Shown: positions 8,054 through 17,727, counted from the first letter of the stretch. The stretch: 53,700 nucleotides of DNA from Sulfopaludibacter sp035606355 (GCA_035606355.1 DATNFO010000011.1:1-53700); one strand, 5' to 3'. Notes: generated by a model from the sequence alone, not told the origin. Program-made: numbers and translations.

Positions 8054-8734
8054 TCAGAGCGCCAGCTTGTACCCTGAGCCCTTCACCGTTACGAGGAAGC
8101 TCGGGTAGCGGGAATCGGCTTCGATCTTGCGGCGCAATCCGGCAATATGCACATCCACGGTGCGGCTCAGCGTATCCGCCTGGAGGCTCCACACGTTTTC
8201 CAGCAGTTCTTCGCGCGTGACTACGTCGCCGCGGCGTTGGATCAGGTACTCCAGCAGGCGGAATTCCAGCGGCGAGAGCGTCACCGGCTTTCCGTCGCGC
8301 GTCACTTCGTGTTTGCGGAAGTCGACGCGAACGTTGCCGAAGGCGGCCCAGTCGGGGGCAGCCACCACGGCGGCCGGCCGCCGCAGAAGCGCCTCGATGC
8401 GGGCCATCAGTTCCATCGGTTCGCAGTTCTTTTGAACGTAATCGTCGGCCCCGAGTTTCAGCCCCAGGACCCGGTCCACCACTTCGCCGCGCGCGGTCAG
8501 CATCAGTACCGGCGTCTGCACACCCTCGCGGCGCAAGTCCCGGCAAATGTCAAACCCGCTCTTTCCTGGGAGCATGACATCCAGCACCACCAGGTCGAAC
8601 GAGTGGCGGCGCGCCATGTCATAGGCGGCCGCTCCCGTCCGCGTCCATTCGACGCGATAGCCTTCCGATTCGAGCCGGTCGATCATCGCGACCGCAAAGG
8701 CGGGCTCGTCCTCGACAAAGAGAATGTGCTTCAT
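8054..8734 (-). CDS. OmpR-family response regulator with an altered KP motif
   Basis: The 226-residue protein has a receiver domain (VEDE acidic pocket, phospho-acceptor Asp52, Thr80) and a winged-helix output domain ending GSGYKLAL. The conserved Lys102 is kept, but the next residue, nearly always a cis-proline, is Asn (DDYVQKNCEPMEL). The ATG at 8734 is chosen because it matches the receiver start and overlaps the kinase stop by 4 bp (ATGA); an in-frame ATG further upstream lies inside the kinase gene. The gene order here is kinase then regulator. The target genes are not evident. Confidence 0.92.
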   Translation of the reverse strand: MKHILFVEDEPAFAVAMIDRLESEGYRVEWTRTGAAAYDMARRHSFDLVVLDVMLPGKSGFDICRDLRREGVQTPVLMLTARGEVVDRVLGLKLGADDYVQKNCEPMELMARIEALLRRPAAVVAAPDWAAFGNVRVDFRKHEVTRDGKPVTLSPLEFRLLEYLIQRRGDVVTREELLENVWSLQADTLSRTVDVHIAGLRRKIEADSRYPSFLVTVKGSGYKLAL

Positions 8735-10362
8735 ACGGGCAGATGCAGGGTGAAGGTGCAACCGCGGCCCGGTTCACTCACCAGCGTGACGGCGCCATGG
8801 TGCGCTTGGGCCGCGCTCCGCACCAGGCTAAGTCCCAGCCCCGAACCTGGCACGTGCGCCTCCATCGCGGCGCGGCCCCGCGAGAAGGGCTCGAAGATTT
8901 CGCGCTCCTCTGCCGGGTCGATGCCGGCGCCCCGGTCTGCCACGGTTACCTGCACCTCCTTCTCCGCTCCCGAGTAGACCGTCGCCACTCGAATCCAGCG
9001 GCCGGCCGCCGCGTGTCTTCCCGCGTTCTCGATCAGGTTGTCAACCGCGGTGCGAAGTAGCTTGGCATCACCCGAGACCGCCGGTAAATCCTCGCCGATC
9101 GCCATTTCCACTTCGATTCCGCTGCGCTCCAAGTCCGCGCGCCGCTCCTCCACAGACTCCCGCACCAGGCTCCGCATGTCAATCTGTTCGTGAACCCGGA
9201 GCGGCAGCCCGGAATGCACCCCGGCATATTGGAGGGTGTGCTCGATCATGTCATTCAGGCGCCGTGTCTGTTGATGAATTAGCTCGCCATACTGCTTCAC
9301 ACGATCAGGTCCTGGCGCCAGGCCGTCGGCCAGGTTGCGCGAGAGCATGGCCAGGGAAGCAACTGGTGTCCGTAACTCATGCGAGATGCCGGCGACAAAA
9401 CGCATCTTCTGGTCGGCCAGCCGTTGCATGCGGCGCGAGCCAACTACCAGGAAGACAATCGCGGCCACCAGCACGAGCTCCAGCCCCAGGCTAAACAGCA
9501 GAACGCGCCGGCTCTTTTGCCGGAAGGCTCTGGCCAGGGGAGCGCCCTTGTGCGCAACTTCCAGATCCCAAATACCCCGGCTCAACGCCGCCGCAGGCTG
9601 TCCTTTCAGGAAGGCGCCCGCCGAGCCACGCACCACTAACGAGTGGCCTGGAGGGAGCGTGGATAGGGCCGAAAAGAACCGCCTTCGCAGGTCGGGCGAC
9701 ATCGGCGCGCCATAGAGGGGGTCTTGGGGCCGATCGGGAATGACCACCGCGAAATCGTACTCCCGCACGGCAGTCTCGCCGAAGCTCTGGCGGAGAAGTT
9801 GGGGGAACAGCGTGGCGGTCAGATAGGCTCGATCGATACGAGCGACGAAGCAGCCCCCCTGTCCGGGACGGGGGCGGCGCCATACCAGAGTGCCGGTATC
9901 ACGATCCCGCTCTGCCGCAGCCGGATCCTGAATGCCGGCGATAATGGCTGGCGGCCATTCGATCACCAACCCGTCACAGCGCGAATTGGCGAGCCAGTCC
10001 GGCCGCGGAACCGGCGTGAAGAAACCGGTGGCGCTCAGACGCCGCACGCCCTCTCGCCCCTGTGCGGGATCTTCCAGGTAGTACAGTTCGCCGACCAACT
10101 CAGGCGTCGACGCGAGCTTTTCGCCACGCTCGATCGCGGCCCAGGCATTCTGTCTCAGGAACTGCGCGGCCTGAGATACGACTTCGTTGAATTGGCTTGC
10201 AAACAAGGACGCCGCCGAATCGAGATGCTCCTTCTCTCGCTGGACTTCTGCTGCCGCGACGCGGCCGGACCACTGGTACTGCACGGCGGTGATCGCGCCC
10301 AGCAAGACTACCAGACTGCCGCAAATCGCGAGGGGCATCCTGGAACCGAACGACCGTGACAT
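8731..10362 (-). CDS. membrane sensor histidine kinase with large periplasmic domain
   Basis: The 543-residue kinase has an N-terminal helix at about 10-32, a periplasmic sensor of about 250 residues and a second helix near 288-307. The dimerisation domain carries the H-box GISHELRTPVASL, followed by an N-box (DNLIENAGRHA), G1 (DRGAGID) and G2 (GSGLGLSLV). No HAMP domain is evident: only a short linker separates the second helix from the H-box. The sensor domain is not one I can name. It is the first gene of a two-gene operon with the response regulator, coupled by a 4-bp overlap. The 229 bp upstream, to 10591, separate it from the PEP-CTERM gene and contain no other gene. Confidence 0.9.
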   Translation of the reverse strand: MSRSFGSRMPLAICGSLVVLLGAITAVQYQWSGRVAAAEVQREKEHLDSAASLFASQFNEVVSQAAQFLRQNAWAAIERGEKLASTPELVGELYYLEDPAQGREGVRRLSATGFFTPVPRPDWLANSRCDGLVIEWPPAIIAGIQDPAAAERDRDTGTLVWRRPRPGQGGCFVARIDRAYLTATLFPQLLRQSFGETAVREYDFAVVIPDRPQDPLYGAPMSPDLRRRFFSALSTLPPGHSLVVRGSAGAFLKGQPAAALSRGIWDLEVAHKGAPLARAFRQKSRRVLLFSLGLELVLVAAIVFLVVGSRRMQRLADQKMRFVAGISHELRTPVASLAMLSRNLADGLAPGPDRVKQYGELIHQQTRRLNDMIEHTLQYAGVHSGLPLRVHEQIDMRSLVRESVEERRADLERSGIEVEMAIGEDLPAVSGDAKLLRTAVDNLIENAGRHAAAGRWIRVATVYSGAEKEVQVTVADRGAGIDPAEEREIFEPFSRGRAAMEAHVPGSGLGLSLVRSAAQAHHGAVTLVSEPGRGCTFTLHLPV

Positions 10363-10591
10363 TTACTTGAATGCTAGCGAAAAGTGATGGAAGTAATTCT
10401 GCTCATTCACTGCTGAAGAAGATAGCACGCGTGGATGCCCTGCCTGCTTGACGGATCACGCCCGATGGTGAGATCTGGCCTACGAGGGTGCCTTTCGAGG
10501 AATTCAACGCACCGCTAGGGGTGGAGAGCAGATGTATCAGGCGCTGGCGAGTCTCCGAGTACCGGCGTACGGCCGGTCAGAATTGAAGCCT

Positions 10592-11236
10592 TCAGCGACG
10601 GCGATGGCGGCCTCGGCTCCAAAACATGGCCAGCAGCCAGGCGAGTGTCAGCCCCATCTCTCCCGGTTCGGGCACTGCCGAAGCCACCGTAACCGACGGC
10701 GCGGGGATATCGAATGCCGCGCCGGGAGCGCTCCCATAAAACAGGACGGTGGGGTTGGCGGAATCGATTGTTACGCTGAAGAACTCGCTTGCGGGACCGG
10801 TGGTCGCGACTTCCGCACCGGTCGAGTCGAGAATCGCGAACGAAAGCTCGTCGGGTACGCCGCCCGGATCCGGATTGGTAGTGACCTGCAGATTGAAGCT
10901 CAACAGGTTTCCCGGGTTGAAGCCCTGCGTGAACTCATTAAAGAATTGCGTATCTTGCAGAGTTACGCCGCCCGTGAGATCGCCAGTCGCACCACCGAAT
11001 AATATGGCCGTTCCCGATGGGCTGCCCGCGCCGAAATTGAAACCTCCGGCCGTGACGGTATTGTTGTTCAAATCGGTCGGCGATCCACTTCCGTCTATGA
11101 ATTGATAATCGAGTGAGAACGCGCCTTTCCCTACAAGCGCCGACGTATCCAACTGAACCGTGTATACAATGGCCGCCCAGGAGGGCTGAACCAATAGCAC
11201 CATCCCGGCAAGCGTCAATAAGTGAAGTTTTCGCAT
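10592..11236 (-). CDS. PEP-CTERM sorting-signal protein (NF038129-like)
   Basis: The 214-residue protein starts with a signal peptide (MRKLHLLTLAGMVLLVQPSW) and opens its mature part with VYTVQLDTSALVGKG, a pattern seen in the NF038129 group. It ends with the tripartite PEP-CTERM signal: VPEPG, a hydrophobic segment (LTLAWLLAMFW) and an Arg-rich end (RGRHRRR). Such proteins are thought to be recognised by an exosortase and delivered to the cell surface or extracellular matrix. No exosortase gene is present in the window. It follows the HAF-repeat gene by 9 bp, so both are probably one transcript. Confidence 0.85.
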   Translation of the reverse strand: MRKLHLLTLAGMVLLVQPSWAAIVYTVQLDTSALVGKGAFSLDYQFIDGSGSPTDLNNNTVTAGGFNFGAGSPSGTAILFGGATGDLTGGVTLQDTQFFNEFTQGFNPGNLLSFNLQVTTNPDPGGVPDELSFAILDSTGAEVATTGPASEFFSVTIDSANPTVLFYGSAPGAAFDIPAPSVTVASAVPEPGEMGLTLAWLLAMFWSRGRHRRR

Positions 11237-11245
11237 AAGTTCCTC

Positions 11246-12718
11246 CTAACGAATTCCCGCGCCCGCGATTACGCGCGTGCTGTAAGTGATGCCGGTATTG
11301 GCGGTGTCGATAAACTCCAGCGTGACCGTAACCGACTGGCCGCTCGCCAGATCCGAGGGCGCGCTGATGAAGGGGCTGCCCGCCGGCGCATTGCAGGCAG
11401 TGGCGCCCGAAAGGCCGAAGAGAGTGGCGTTGCTCGGGACGTTGTCAAAGACTACTGAGATTGGGCCGGGAATTGAGGCGCCGCTGTTGTTTGTGACGGT
11501 AACGAGCTGCGTAAAATGACCTGTGGCGCGGTTCAGACGAAATCCGCCGCGACTGATGGCGACTTCGGAAGTTACATCCGCTGCGCAGCCGCCCGAGGGA
11601 GTAAGAACGGCCGTGCGGGAGAAGAAGACGCCGTTCACCTGCAGAGTGGCATAACCGGCAATTTGACCCGCATCGTTGAGCCCGGCGGGGCTGTCAATTC
11701 TTGTGATTGGAGAAGCGAGCGTGATCGGCGTTCGAGTGCCGTTTTGCCAGGTTGAAACCTGCGGATTTCCGCCGAAACCCTCGAGCAACAGGGCTTGCCC
11801 AAGATTGTTCATTGCTACAAAACTCGCGGTTGGGGGCGGCACGTTGGCATTGATGTAGTTTGTGCCGTTCCAAAAAAACGCTCCTAAGAACTGCCCGGAC
11901 GGGAAGACGCCGTACGTTTGGTCGAGGTTGTTGATTTGGTTACCCGTCAGTGTCAGGTTGTAAGATGCGGGGACCGCCAACAGAGAGACCGAGCGCCCCG
12001 GTACAATCAGTGCCGGCGTCGAAAAACTACCGGATTCACAGCTTCCTGTGATCGGATTCGGGACAGCCAATTCTGCGAACACATGGTCCGCGTCATTTAT
12101 CCCCATTGGCGTCAAGCTGGATGTGATGCGTGGCGCTCCCCCGCAGGTTGCCGTGTAGGTAAGTATCGTAGTGAACTGGGCGCCGTCCCAGATCCAGCCC
12201 CAGTCGCAAGCGTCCGCTTTGTGCGTTTCGCCGGCGATATGGCCCGCGCGGTTGATCGCGATTGGAGTGCTGATATAAGTGGCCTCGTTGGTATTTGAGG
12301 CGCAGGGAGCCGGGAAGTGGGGAATGATGGTTGGCGTAGTGCCGTTCCAGACCACGGGCTGTGAGGCATTGCCAAGCGCTGTTTTTGCCTGAATCTGGCC
12401 GACCACGACGCCCGCGTCATTGATCGCCTTAAGCGCATACAGTCTGTAACCGTCCGGCACCGGAAGAAGTGTTGGGACGCCGTTCGTCCAGACGGCCGGA
12501 ACACCGTCCATTCCTGGCCGATTCACGGTCGCGGCGACCTGGCCTTTGTTGTTGATCGGTGAGGTGGTCGCCGGGACGATTGAAGTGTTCCCGTCGTCTG
12601 GGATGCCGGCCGGGACCGGCAGAATCGTCGTGTTGTACTGGGCGAATAGACCGGCCGCGCTCGCGGTCAAGCCGATCATGAGTGACGCATATCGATGGTG
12701 TCGCATATCTTTCGTCAT
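11246..12718 (-). CDS. secreted HAF-repeat protein
   Basis: The product is about 490 residues. After a signal peptide (LMIGLTASAAGLFA) come several repeats of the HAF type, each with an Ala/Gly-rich phrase such as INDAGVVVGQ, INRAGHIAGE, INDADHVFAE or LNDAGQIAGY followed by a Trp-containing strand, which suggests a propeller-like fold. The last 110 residues form a different domain (from about SRGGFRLN to the end) with a VTVTNNSGASIPGPISVVF strand. A similar segment occurs in the metallophosphoesterase at the right end of the window. The start is either ATG 12718 or ATG 12706; both lie within a 9-bp inverted repeat. The PEP-CTERM gene follows 9 bp downstream. Confidence 0.8.
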   Translation of the reverse strand: MTKDMRHHRYASLMIGLTASAAGLFAQYNTTILPVPAGIPDDGNTSIVPATTSPINNKGQVAATVNRPGMDGVPAVWTNGVPTLLPVPDGYRLYALKAINDAGVVVGQIQAKTALGNASQPVVWNGTTPTIIPHFPAPCASNTNEATYISTPIAINRAGHIAGETHKADACDWGWIWDGAQFTTILTYTATCGGAPRITSSLTPMGINDADHVFAELAVPNPITGSCESGSFSTPALIVPGRSVSLLAVPASYNLTLTGNQINNLDQTYGVFPSGQFLGAFFWNGTNYINANVPPPTASFVAMNNLGQALLLEGFGGNPQVSTWQNGTRTPITLASPITRIDSPAGLNDAGQIAGYATLQVNGVFFSRTAVLTPSGGCAADVTSEVAISRGGFRLNRATGHFTQLVTVTNNSGASIPGPISVVFDNVPSNATLFGLSGATACNAPAGSPFISAPSDLASGQSVTVTLEFIDTANTGITYSTRVIAGAGIR

Positions 12719-12731
12719 TTCTATATGCGAC
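12700..12731 (-). promoter_or_regulatory. inverted repeat over the translation start of the HAF-repeat gene
   Basis: GTCGCATAT (12700-12708) and ATATGCGAC (12723-12731) are perfectly complementary 9-mers with a 14-base loop. In the mRNA, the loop contains the first candidate ATG (12718) and the 3' arm contains the second (12706). The hairpin could therefore hide the start site or act as an operator in DNA form. This is a reading of the sequence only. Confidence 0.45.
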
Positions 12732-13032
12732 GATGGCCGGAAAAAAGGGACATGCTTATCACTGAATTTCGAATTTTTCTCCGGCAAGATCGGCGCAACA
12801 AGACGTATAGCTCCTCCACGGACGTGCCGCGCCCTGACACTTAGGCCAAGCGGCCAGTCTCCGGGGCGATCCGCTCGAGGTCGCGTTTTGCCTTTTCTCT
12901 GCTCGTGCGGGAACGCCGAATTCAATTTCGATCGGGATCCAGCGTGCTCGCGCGCTCTGAATGCGACCGTCGGAACGGAGCCACCGCCCGGATCTGTCCG
13001 CGATCATAGGCGGAGTTCGATATACTGACTGT

Positions 13033-15798
13033 GTGCAACGACGGTTTCGCAATGTGCACACCGGGGTCTTGAGAAAACCACGTTTCACCGGGCCATTGCT
13101 CCTGGTGTCCTTCTTCTTCGCCGCAGTGCCGGGTAACGCGGCTTTACCGTTTTCGGGCGGCGACGGATTTATCCAGAAAAACTGCTCCGGCTGCCACAGC
13201 TCCTCCGCGCCGGCTGCCAGACTCGACCTCACAAAGCTGAGCTACAACCCGGCTAACCCGGATAACTTCGCGACCTGGGTGAAAGTTCATGACCGTGTCT
13301 CCGCGGGTGAGATGCCTCCGAAACCGCTCCCACGGCCGCCTGCCGAAGCGGTCACACAATTCGTAAACGGCCTTGGCGCAGCGCTCATTGCCTATGAGCA
13401 CACCGTTACCGCGGAGCGAGGCCGCGCGGGACTCCGCCGTCTGAATTCCTACGAATATGAGAACTCCGTGCGCGATCTGCTCGACGTCCCCTGGGCGGAG
13501 ATCAAATCGAAATTGCCGCAGGACGGCGAGGCCTGGCGTTTCAACAAGGTCGGGAGCGCGCTCGATGTCTCGCATGTTCAGCTTTCCCGCTATATGAGTT
13601 CCGCCGATTACGCCCTGCGCGAAGCGATGGCCGCGCGACTGGTGCGGCCGGCTTCCACTACCACTCGGATCTATGCGCGGCAGGAGCCGACGATGCGAAA
13701 CTACCGGCCGCGCGAAGGCAACACCCGCACCGACCGTTTGAGCTTTCCGGTTCTCGATTCCCACGCACAGCCGGACGTGCGCGCCGGCCGAAGCCCCAAT
13801 TCGACCCCGGAGACGAAAGAGCGCGAGGCCGTTGGCCGTGTCTCCAGCATCTTCTCCGATGCGGGCGGATTCAGTTGGAGCAGTTTCCGTGTTCCCGCCG
13901 CGGGCCGCTACCGGGTGAGAGTCAAAGGCTACACCATCTGGGTCAGCGGCGGCGGGGTGGATCATTGGAGCTACACCGGATTCGGCCCGGAAAAGGTCGC
14001 TTACCTATACCCTGCTACCTACCACCGGCCCAATTCCGATGAAGTCTGGCCCGGCCGCCGGAATGAACCAATCGGCGTCTATGCCCAAAGCTCCGGACAA
14101 TCCAGACCTTTGGCCGCGTTCGATTTCACGCCCGAGCCTTCCGTCCAGGAAGTCGAAGTCCTCCTCAGCCCGAACGAAGGGATCCAGACGGACCCGATGC
14201 GTCTTTTTCGAACGCGCGTCAATGGCAGCGAGGAGCAGTACGTCAACCCGCTGGCTCAGAAGGATGGCATGCCGGGCGTCGCCTTTCAGTGGCTCGAAGT
14301 GGAAGGACCTCTGCCGGACGAGCACGCGACGTCGGGCTATCAACTGATGTTCGGCGACTTGCCGATGCGCCGCCTCGAAGAAAGCGCGGCGGGAGCGGTG
14401 ACTGTGCCGATCGTTGCTCCTCGACCGGCGCCTGGCCAAGGAGGTGGATTCGGCGGCGGACGAGGCCGCATGGCGCGGACTCAGGAGGTCGCGGTTGAGG
14501 TCGCGAGCGAGCACCCGCGTGAAGACGCCGCGCGTCTCATCCGGGGATTCCTCGCGCGCGCCTACCGGCGGCCAGTCGAGGAACGGGACGCAAAACGCTT
14601 CATCGATCTGTTCAACCAGCAGTTCGAATCGGGCCACGGTTTTACGAAGTCGTTGGTTTCCACGTACACTGCGATTCTCTGTTCTCCGGTCTACTTGTAT
14701 ATTCAGGAATCGCCGGGTAAGCTCGACGACTTCGCACTCGCCACGCGCCTTTCCCTCTTCCTCTGGAATGGCCCGCCGGACGACCGGCTCCGTGCCTTAG
14801 CCGCGCAAGGCCGGCTGAGCAGACCTGAAGTCCTCAAGGCGGAGACCGATCGCCTGCTCAATGATCCGAAGGCCCGGCGCTTCGTCGATGCCTTCACCGA
14901 CTATTGGCTCGACCTCCGCAAGATCGACGACACGTCGCCATCCACCACGCTCTATAACGACTACGAACTTGACGATCCCCTCAAGCTCGCCGCTGTCGAA
15001 GAGACGCGCCTCTTCGTCCAGGAACTCTTCCAGCGCAACCTGCCGGCGCGCACCATCGTCGATTCGGACTTTACCTTCCTCAATGAACGTCTGGCGAAGC
15101 ATTACGGCATTCCGGGCGTCACAGGAGTCGCGATGCGCAAGGTGACGCTGCCGAAAGACTCCGTTCGCGGCGGACTCATGACGCAGGCGAGCATCCTGAA
15201 AGTGACCGCCAACGGCACCACAACCTCGCCGGTCCTCCGCGGCGTCTGGATCATGGAGCGCATTCTCGGCTACCGCTTCACGCAGCCGGCAGGCGTGCCC
15301 GCGATCGAGCCGGATATCCGCGGCGCCGTGACCATCCGCCAGCAACTGGACAAGCACCGCGCCGATCCCACCTGCAATTCGTGCCATCGCCTGATCGACC
15401 CTTCGGGATTCGCGCTCGAGAGTTTCGACGTCATGGGCGGCTGGCGCGACCGCTATCGCGCTTTCGCGGAGGGCGTGAAGCCCGAACCAGGCATTGGCCT
15501 TTCGGGCCAGCCGTTCGCCTTTCACTACGGGCTCCCGGTGGATTCCGCCGGGGTCCTCGCCGACGGGCGCAGTTTCAAGGACATCCGCGAATTCAAACGG
15601 CTCCTGCTCGAGCACGATGAGCAAACAGTGGCGCGGAATCTCATCGGCCAGCTTGTCACCTACTCCACTGGCGCCCCTGTCGGCTTCTCGGATCGCAAAC
15701 AGGTGCAGGAGATCCTGGACAGCACTCGCGCCTCGGGGTACGGAGTCCGCGATATCATCCACGGGATCGTAGCGAGCGATCTTTTCCGTTACAAATGA
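13033..15798 (+). CDS. planctomycete-type cytochrome protein (DUF1587/1595/1592/1588/1585)
   Basis: This large exported protein (about 920 residues) has two haem-binding-like sites: CSGCH near the N-terminus after the signal peptide (GPLLLVSFFFAAVPGNAA) and CNSCH near the C-terminus. In order it shows the cytochrome domain, DUF1587 (LRRLNSYEYENSVRDLL), an inserted lectin-like region, DUF1595, DUF1592 (LATRLSLFLWNGPPDD), DUF1588 (FLNERLAKHYGIPG) and DUF1585 (LIGQLVTYSTGAPV). The family is common in Planctomycetes and Acidobacteriota and always pairs with DUF1552 proteins; its reaction is not known. The start is uncertain: the frame is open from ATG 12961, while GTG 13033 and TTG 13069 fit the signal peptide better. 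The DUF1552 gene follows after 16 bp. Confidence 0.88.
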   Translation: MQRRFRNVHTGVLRKPRFTGPLLLVSFFFAAVPGNAALPFSGGDGFIQKNCSGCHSSSAPAARLDLTKLSYNPANPDNFATWVKVHDRVSAGEMPPKPLPRPPAEAVTQFVNGLGAALIAYEHTVTAERGRAGLRRLNSYEYENSVRDLLDVPWAEIKSKLPQDGEAWRFNKVGSALDVSHVQLSRYMSSADYALREAMAARLVRPASTTTRIYARQEPTMRNYRPREGNTRTDRLSFPVLDSHAQPDVRAGRSPNSTPETKEREAVGRVSSIFSDAGGFSWSSFRVPAAGRYRVRVKGYTIWVSGGGVDHWSYTGFGPEKVAYLYPATYHRPNSDEVWPGRRNEPIGVYAQSSGQSRPLAAFDFTPEPSVQEVEVLLSPNEGIQTDPMRLFRTRVNGSEEQYVNPLAQKDGMPGVAFQWLEVEGPLPDEHATSGYQLMFGDLPMRRLEESAAGAVTVPIVAPRPAPGQGGGFGGGRGRMARTQEVAVEVASEHPREDAARLIRGFLARAYRRPVEERDAKRFIDLFNQQFESGHGFTKSLVSTYTAILCSPVYLYIQESPGKLDDFALATRLSLFLWNGPPDDRLRALAAQGRLSRPEVLKAETDRLLNDPKARRFVDAFTDYWLDLRKIDDTSPSTTLYNDYELDDPLKLAAVEETRLFVQELFQRNLPARTIVDSDFTFLNERLAKHYGIPGVTGVAMRKVTLPKDSVRGGLMTQASILKVTANGTTTSPVLRGVWIMERILGYRFTQPAGVPAIEPDIRGAVTIRQQLDKHRADPTCNSCHRLIDPSGFALESFDVMGGWRDRYRAFAEGVKPEPGIGLSGQPFAFHYGLPVDSAGVLADGRSFKDIREFKRLLLEHDEQTVARNLIGQLVTYSTGAPVGFSDRKQVQEILDSTRASGYGVRDIIHGIVASDLFRYK

Positions 15799-15814
15799 CC
15801 GGAGGAACACCCAA

Positions 15815-17104
15815 TTGAGAACCAACGCGATATCACGCCGCACGATGCTCCGGGGCGCCGGAGTTGGCCTGGCACTGCCGCTCTTGAACGTGATGACGGG
15901 CGCCAACGCCCGCGCGCAGTCCAACGCCGCGCCACGGAGAATGCTCGCCATCTGCAACAATCTCGGCCTCCTGCCGGGTGAGTTCTTTCCCGCCAATGCG
16001 GGCGCCGGCTACACGCCCTCGAACTACCTGAAGAACCTCCAGGATTATCGTGCGGACTTCACTGTTTTCTCGGGGGTGTCGCATCCGAATGTGGATGGCG
16101 GCCACCCCTCGGATATCAGCTTTTTGACCGCGGCGCCGCACCCCGCGAGCAGCGCGTTCCGCAACACCATCTCACTCGACCAGTACATCGCCGAGCGCAT
16201 CGGCAATCAGACGCGATTCCCCTCGCTTACCCTGGCCGTCAATACCGCGGCGCGTTCCCTCTCCTGGACCGGCAACGGCGTCGCCATTCCGCCGGAACAG
16301 AGCGCCGCCGCCGTCTTCCGCCAGATGTTCGTTCAGGGGAACGCCAAAGAGGTGGAAGCGAAGATTGCGGAACTCGATACCGGCAAATCGATTCTCGATG
16401 CCGTGGCAGACCAGGTGCGCGGCCTCGAGACCAGCGTCGGCACTGCCGACCGGGCGCGGCTCGACCAGTACTTCACCAGCGTGCGCGACCTCGAACATCG
16501 CCTACAGGAATCGAAAGGCTGGGAGCGGAAGCCTAAGCCCGTGGTGAAGGAGCAGGAACCGCAGGACCCCTCCAGTCCCGCGCAGTATATGGCGAAGGTT
16601 GCCAACATGTACCAGTTGGTTCGCCTCGCGTTCGAAACCGATTCGACGCGCTGTGTGACGCTGATGCTCGACAGCGTCGCCACTCCGGTAGTCGAAATCA
16701 AAGGCGCAACCATCAGCGACGGCTATCACAATCTTTCGCATCACGGCAAGGCAGAGGCGAAGCTTGCGCAACTGCGGATCATCGATTCCTGGCACATGCG
16801 TCTGCTCGCCGATCTTTTCAAGGGGCTGAAATCCGCTCAGGAGAGCGGCGAAACGCTTCTGGATCGCGCGATGGTGCTCTACGGCTCGAATCTGGGCGAC
16901 GCCAATGCGCACTCCACCACAAACATGCCGGTGCTCCTCGCGGGCGGCGGTTTCCGGCACGCCGGTCACCTCGCCTTCGACCGCAACCAGAACTATCCGC
17001 TTCCCAACCTGTTCGTTTCCATGCTGCAACGCATGGGCATCGAAGCCGGCCGGTTTGCCTCTTCGACGGGCACAATGGCGGGCCTCGAGATGGCGAAGGC
17101 ATGA
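15815..17104 (+). CDS. DUF1552 protein with Tat signal
   Basis: The 429-residue product carries a twin-arginine signal (SRRTMLRGAGVGLALPLL) and the DUF1552 domain over the rest of its length. Typical segments are LGLLPGEFFP, FSGVSHPNVDGGH and VLYGSNLGDANAHS near the end. Several conserved His and Asp residues suggest a metal-dependent sulfatase-like fold, but the activity is not established. The start is TTG at 15815, supported by a GGAGGA ribosome binding site at 15801-15806. It lies 16 bp after the cytochrome gene and overlaps the next gene by 4 bp (ATGA), so all three form an operon. Confidence 0.9.
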   Translation: MRTNAISRRTMLRGAGVGLALPLLNVMTGANARAQSNAAPRRMLAICNNLGLLPGEFFPANAGAGYTPSNYLKNLQDYRADFTVFSGVSHPNVDGGHPSDISFLTAAPHPASSAFRNTISLDQYIAERIGNQTRFPSLTLAVNTAARSLSWTGNGVAIPPEQSAAAVFRQMFVQGNAKEVEAKIAELDTGKSILDAVADQVRGLETSVGTADRARLDQYFTSVRDLEHRLQESKGWERKPKPVVKEQEPQDPSSPAQYMAKVANMYQLVRLAFETDSTRCVTLMLDSVATPVVEIKGATISDGYHNLSHHGKAEAKLAQLRIIDSWHMRLLADLFKGLKSAQESGETLLDRAMVLYGSNLGDANAHSTTNMPVLLAGGGFRHAGHLAFDRNQNYPLPNLFVSMLQRMGIEAGRFASSTGTMAGLEMAKA

Positions 17105-17661
17105 TCCGCGGCACGTTCGCGCCGTTCGTGGCGCTGCTGGGTGCTACGGTCTGCGCCTGGTCGTCCGGACCGGTCGTAGTGGACTTCGCGAAGGCCGTCC
17201 CGGTGCTGGCCGATGGCAACGCAAACCGCATTCCACGCTGGGAGGAAAAAGGGGTCGTGTTCACGCTCGCACACGAACCACAGAAGACAAAGGGCAAGGG
17301 CATGCTGATGTTCTTCACCCACCTCTCCAGCGGGCATAAGGGAATTGCGTCTGCCATGGCGACGGAATCGATTCCGGTACGCGCCACTTTCCCGGCCGCG
17401 GCCTCGGCAGTTACGGTCTCCTTCTGGGGGTCCACCGCGACACCGGCTGTGCTGGAAGCGTTCGACGCCGAAGGTAAGGTGGTTGACCGCGCCAGCCTCG
17501 AAGCCGCTCCGGCACGCAAGGCGCCAGGCGATCCGGTCCCCATCTTCACCATGAGCGTGAAAGCCGGCCGCATCGCCTACATCCAGTTCTCGGGTCCGAG
17601 AGAAGGCGAGTTCCTCGCCGCTGACGAGGTGCGCTTTACGCCGGCCGACGATACAAAGTAG
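17101..17661 (+). CDS. small secreted protein of the cytochrome/DUF1552 operon
   Basis: The 186-residue product begins with a hydrophobic export signal (FAPFVALLGATVCAWSSG) and continues as an all-beta-looking domain. Strands such as SAVTVSFWGSTATPAVLEAF and GRIAYIQFSGPREGEF resemble secreted discoidin- or lectin-like modules. I do not recognise a named family. Its ATG overlaps the DUF1552 stop (ATGA), so the three proteins are probably made together and act outside the membrane. Confidence 0.75.
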   Translation: MIRGTFAPFVALLGATVCAWSSGPVVVDFAKAVPVLADGNANRIPRWEEKGVVFTLAHEPQKTKGKGMLMFFTHLSSGHKGIASAMATESIPVRATFPAAASAVTVSFWGSTATPAVLEAFDAEGKVVDRASLEAAPARKAPGDPVPIFTMSVKAGRIAYIQFSGPREGEFLAADEVRFTPADDTK

Positions 17662-17727
17662 CGGATTCGGCGGGGCGCGCGCTGACCAATTGGGCTGCCG
17701 GACAGGCTCGGAACCGAGCGAGGTCTG

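Noticed and set aside
14797..15996. Minus-strand open frame opposite the cytochrome and DUF1552 genes
   Set aside because: It crosses the junction of two well-supported plus-strand genes and matches no family.
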